Of a stretch of DNA of 9,355 bases, positions 7,031-9,355 are shown in pieces; the stretch's first letter is position 1, and each line of letters begins with the position of its first letter. The notes under the pieces were generated by a model that saw only the letters and a list, made by a program, of their open reading frames with translations, ran no database searches and had not been told where the DNA came from. The stretch comes from Deltaproteobacteria bacterium (GTDB lineage: Bacteria > Myxococcota > Polyangia > Polyangiales > B10-G4), in NCBI GenBank assembly GCA_019312705.1, contig JAFDCW010000098.1:1-9355 (forward strand), written 5' to 3'. Made by a program: the position numbers and the translations under genes.

Positions 7031-7477
7031 GTTGGGTGCTTCCGGGGGAGGGCCTCCGGCGGCGGCCACGTTGATCGACCCCGTCGCAAGCACCGTGTCG
7101 CCCTGGGCCACGGAACACTCGAACTGGGCGAGGGGACCGTTGCCCCACAGCTCGTTCACGTCGATGGTCAGCTCGTCCCCGATCAGGAAGTAGTCGACCT
7201 CGAGGTCCACCTTGCGTGTGCCGAGCAGGTAGCCCCCGGTCGGCGTGACGCCGGCCTTCGTGGCCCGGTACACCATGAGCGCTGCTGCCGCCTGGGCGAA
7301 GAGCTCGATCGCGGCGAGAGCGGAGACGCGGCCGTTGTCCAGGAGGATGTGGTCATCTTGGATGCGGCTTCGGCATTGGATGTGCCCGCCCTCGACGGAG
7401 ACGACCTCGTCGATGAGACGCATCGGCGGTTGGTGAGGCATTTGGGCCACCACCCACGCCAGATTCTCAGCGGCCAT
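7028..7477 (-). CDS. ApeP-like 3-hydroxyacyl-ACP dehydratase (hotdog)
   Basis: A 149-residue single hotdog domain of the ApeP/COG4706 type, related to FabZ, expected to dehydrate 3-hydroxyacyl-ACP to the trans-2-enoyl form in each cycle of polyene extension. Seen: MPHQPPMRLIDEV from residue 13 (His15 in the position of the family PHR.PM motif), AIELFAQAAA from 56 with the acidic residue Glu58 in the central helix, and GYLLGTRKVDLEVDYFLIGDEL from 82, which is characteristic of ApeP-like rather than FabZ proteins. The ATG at 7477 is 10 nt after the ACP stop, so the two genes are one operon and functional partners; the Shine-Dalgarno is weak. The frame is open upstream but reads as the ACP shadow. 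The stop codon TAG (7028-7030) is the outer end of the inverted-repeat element, so the Pro-rich tail GGPPPEAPN may have been set by that insertion. Confidence 0.93.
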   Translation of the reverse strand: MAAENLAWVVAQMPHQPPMRLIDEVVSVEGGHIQCRSRIQDDHILLDNGRVSALAAIELFAQAAAALMVYRATKAGVTPTGGYLLGTRKVDLEVDYFLIGDELTIDVNELWGNGPLAQFECSVAQGDTVLATGSINVAAAGGPPPEAPN

Positions 7478-7487
7478 GCTTCGGGCT

Positions 7488-7892
7488 CTACTCGCCGCCG
7501 ACGGCAGATTTCTTTTTGGCCGGGGCGTCCCCGGCTGCGGAGTCATCGGGGCTCGATCCCTCGGCGCCGCTCTGGGTGCCCTGGGCCTGGGCGATGGCTC
7601 GGGGGTCCGTGGGCCGCGGCGCCTCGGGCTCGGGCAAGCCCTTTTCGGCAGCGTCGAGCTCGGACTCGACGAAGTTGATGATGTCGTCGACGGTACGCAC
7701 CTCCCGGGCGACGGTGGGGTCCGGACGACGTCCGGTGACCTCTCGAAGCTGAACGAAGATGTCGACGGCGTCGATGCTGTCGAGACCGAGCTCTTCGTAG
7801 AGCTTGGAATCACGCTGAATCTCGCTCGCGTCGAGCTCGAAGGATTCGGCCAGGATTTCGACCAACGTCTCGTAGATTTCGTCTCGTGTCAT
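7488..7892 (-). CDS. Acyl carrier protein with a low-complexity C-terminal extension
   Basis: A 134-residue cytosolic carrier protein. Residues 1-83 form a complete ACP domain (four-helix pattern), with the phosphopantetheine Ser39 in LGLDSIDAVD and a following TGRRPDP and VRTVDDIINFVESEL that resemble APE-type ACPs. It carries the growing aryl-polyene chain. ACPs are usually 75-90 residues; here about 50 extra residues follow, rich in Pro, Ala, Glu, Asp and Ser, ending in AKKKSAVGGE and probably disordered. The extension is in frame and ends 10 nt before the dehydratase start, so it looks genuine, not a frameshift. The ATG at 7890-7892 has only a weak AAGG upstream but begins a normal ACP helix 1. 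A typical APE cluster has two ACPs; only one lies in this window. Confidence 0.95.
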   Translation of the reverse strand: MTRDEIYETLVEILAESFELDASEIQRDSKLYEELGLDSIDAVDIFVQLREVTGRRPDPTVAREVRTVDDIINFVESELDAAEKGLPEPEAPRPTDPRAIAQAQGTQSGAEGSSPDDSAAGDAPAKKKSAVGGE

Positions 7893-7919
7893 GAGTGCAA
7901 CAGACCTTGGCAGCGCCGG

Positions 7920-7948
7920 ATTATTGAGTAAGCGAAGGACCCTTGCAA
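7920..7948 (-). promoter_or_regulatory. Candidate sigma70 promoter of the ACP-dehydratase operon
   Basis: On the minus strand TTGCAA (7948-7943, 4 of 6 to TTGACA) is followed after exactly 17 nt by AATAAT (7925-7920, 5 of 6 to TATAAT). The -10 ends 27 nt before the ACP start, giving a short leader of about 20 nt. The AT-rich box stands out in GC-rich surroundings. The rest of the 109-bp gap (7893-8001) shows no other clear signal. Confidence 0.45.
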
Positions 7949-8001
7949 GCCACAGGCCCGTCTCAGGTCAGGGCTGGCTCACGTCCTAGTTCAAGTTCCC
8001 C

Positions 8002-9354
8002 TCAGACGTTACTTCGGGGCAGTGTATTCGATTCGTTCGCGCTTGAAACCATTATGTTTTTGGTAGAGATACCGGCGCTTGCCAGGAGGTCCGGCATGGG
8101 GACCAGTTCGCCGCCCCAGCGGCCGAGGGCTCGTTCGAGATCTCGGGCGAGAGTGGACAGCAGTTCACGGCGTTCACGGCGGGCTAGTGAATCGACCCGA
8201 ACCCGTTCCGGGCTCGGGGCGATATCCCAGCTGGCGAGGTCGACGCGGCGGGCGAACTCGGCGCCGTTTTCGAGCCCGACGCCCCGGAGGGCGAGCATCA
8301 GAGTTTCGACGAGCAGCTCCTCGGTCAGGGCGATGTCGGCGGTCATGCGCTCGAGGGTGTGCGCGACCGAGCGGTCCTCGAGGAGCTCGAGGTGCTGGTC
8401 CGCGAGGGTCGACGGAAACATCGGTAGCGGCGTGAACGGTCGACCCGGGTTGAGGGTTACGGTTTTCAGGTCGGCCCAGGCCGTGAAGAGCTCTTGGGCT
8501 AGGTGATTGAGCCGGTTGTATCGCAGGCCGAGGTCGTGGAAGGGCGCGAGCTCCGCCGCCGGCAGCCGATAGGCCCGCCGGAAGAAGTACGGGCACATGA
8601 AGGTCCAGTAGACGAAGAAGTCCCACCAGAGCTTGGCGCCGAGGACGTCGTGGTGCGGGAAGATGCTCCCGTTGTTCACCAAAACCTCGCCCATCTGGTC
8701 GGCCCAGGAGATGTAGATGTCGTTGAGCATCTGGGCCCGGACCGGGTCGACGGCCCCGGTTTCGAGGTCTTCCCGGATGAGCTCGGCGGTGAAGCAGTTG
8801 GCGAGGCCGATGAAGTCCGAGCCGGGGCTGTAGAAGGGGTCCACGAAGGCCGCCGCTTCGCCGACGCACGCCCACCGCTCTGCCGAGAAGGCCTGGGTCG
8901 TCGTGTAGCTGTAGCCCTCGAGCATCTTGAAGTCTTCGAAGGGCACGTCCCGGAGCCAAGCGTCGAGCTCGGCCTCGTTCTTGGCGATCCACGCCCGGGC
9001 CTTTTCTTCGCTGTTGTAGGTTGCGAAGGGCTGGTTCTTTTCGTCGGCGACGATGCCGATGCTGGTCATGCCGCTCGACAGCGGAATGAGCCACACCCAG
9101 TAGCCCTGGCCCATGAGGTGCACGGTCGAGAGCCAGCGGTTGTCGTCGACGTCGCGCTGGTGCCATCGGGTGTGGCTTTCGGGGACCAGCTCGCCGACCT
9201 TGAGGCGGCGGTTCACCCGGAACCACGCCGAGCTCTGGTCATTGTCGAAGGGGCGCCGGAACCCGAGCTTGCGCTGGAGCAGCTGCCTTCGCCCCGTCGA
9301 ATCGACGGCCCAGCGACCCGTCAGGACCTTCTCGGTCCGGTCCGCCTTGTTGAA
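8002..9354 (-). CDS. FAD-dependent halogenase-like oxidoreductase, 5'-truncated
   Basis: A flavoprotein of the tryptophan-halogenase/FAD-monooxygenase superfamily; the visible part is 450 residues and the N-terminus, with the FAD Rossmann motif and the catalytic Lys region, lies off the right edge. Seen, counting from the first visible codon: GRWAVDSTGR (about 13-22), the typical FAD-domain strand and Asp-x-Thr-Gly motif; WVWLIP at 86-91, matching the WxWxIP halogenase signature (9082-9099); and VGEAAAFVDPFYSPGSDF (from about 164), the second FAD motif, with GEA in place of GDA. About 260 residues of mostly helical sequence rich in Trp and Tyr follow. GTG at 9214-9216 is internal. Halogenase-like flavoenzymes occur in some APE clusters, and xanthomonadins are brominated aryl polyenes. 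Halogenation or another oxidation of the polyene is inferred; a non-halogenating oxidoreductase is equally possible until the N-terminus is seen. Confidence 0.88.
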   Translation of the reverse strand, partial: FNKADRTEKVLTGRWAVDSTGRRQLLQRKLGFRRPFDNDQSSAWFRVNRRLKVGELVPESHTRWHQRDVDDNRWLSTVHLMGQGYWVWLIPLSSGMTSIGIVADEKNQPFATYNSEEKARAWIAKNEAELDAWLRDVPFEDFKMLEGYSYTTTQAFSAERWACVGEAAAFVDPFYSPGSDFIGLANCFTAELIREDLETGAVDPVRAQMLNDIYISWADQMGEVLVNNGSIFPHHDVLGAKLWWDFFVYWTFMCPYFFRRAYRLPAAELAPFHDLGLRYNRLNHLAQELFTAWADLKTVTLNPGRPFTPLPMFPSTLADQHLELLEDRSVAHTLERMTADIALTEELLVETLMLALRGVGLENGAEFARRVDLASWDIAPSPERVRVDSLARRERRELLSTLARDLERALGRWGGELVPMPDLLASAGISTKNIMVSSANESNTLPRSNV

Positions 9355-9355
9355 G

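Noticed and set aside
7940..8001. Hairpin terminator after the flavoprotein gene
   Set aside because: Complementary segments (GCCA/TGGC and CCC/GGG) are short and interrupted, with no U-tract, so it was not called.
8174..9226. A second long minus-strand frame over the flavoprotein
   Set aside because: It is another frame of the same strand, Arg/Pro-rich, while the chosen frame carries WxWxIP and FAD motifs.

Overview
The window is a GC-rich, densely coding bacterial segment that reads as part of an aryl polyene (APE)-type biosynthetic gene cluster. Recognisable APE-type parts are an MIO-containing aromatic amino acid ammonia-lyase (truncated at the left edge), a hotdog acyl-CoA thioesterase, a LolA-like periplasmic carrier, an MMPL/RND-type predicted exporter, an acyl carrier protein, an ApeP-like 3-hydroxyacyl-ACP dehydratase and an FAD-dependent halogenase-like oxidoreductase (truncated at the right edge). 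The ketosynthases, ketoreductase, ligase and acyl- or methyltransferases expected of such a cluster are not here and would have to lie outside. High GC, a tetraheme cytochrome and an acidic secreted TPR-like protein suggest a deltaproteobacterial or Myxococcota-like organism. That is inference, since no phylogenetic marker is present.

Layout. (1) 1-2340, + strand: ammonia-lyase, thioesterase and LolA-like protein are translationally coupled (4-nt and 8-nt overlaps) and form one operon. (2) 2377-4325, - strand: a secreted acidic TPR-like protein followed by a tetraheme cytochrome c, coupled by an ATGA overlap; this pair interrupts the APE-type genes and ends convergently against the LolA-like gene. 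(3) 4326-4516: divergent intergenic region with a GC-rich hairpin. (4) 4517-6865, + strand: the 782-residue exporter. (5) 6866-7030: a 164-bp element with 21-bp terminal inverted repeats (20 of 21 matching), bounded by TA dinucleotides and sitting exactly between two convergent genes; it looks like a MITE. (6) 7028-7892, - strand: ACP then dehydratase, with a plausible sigma70 promoter in the 109-bp gap upstream. (7) 8002 to the right edge, - strand: the halogenase-like flavoprotein.

How the parts fit together. In APE-type pathways, an aromatic amino acid is deaminated to a cinnamate-type aryl acid. A dedicated type II system then extends it on ACP, with dehydration by FabZ-like hotdog enzymes. 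The finished polyene is handled by thioesterase, LolA-like carrier and MMPL exporter steps that move it to the outer membrane. The flavoprotein carries the WxWxIP signature of flavin-dependent halogenases, so a halogenated or otherwise oxidised aryl polyene is possible. The cytochrome and TPR-like pair has no known APE role; it could be an unrelated insertion or an envelope redox partner.
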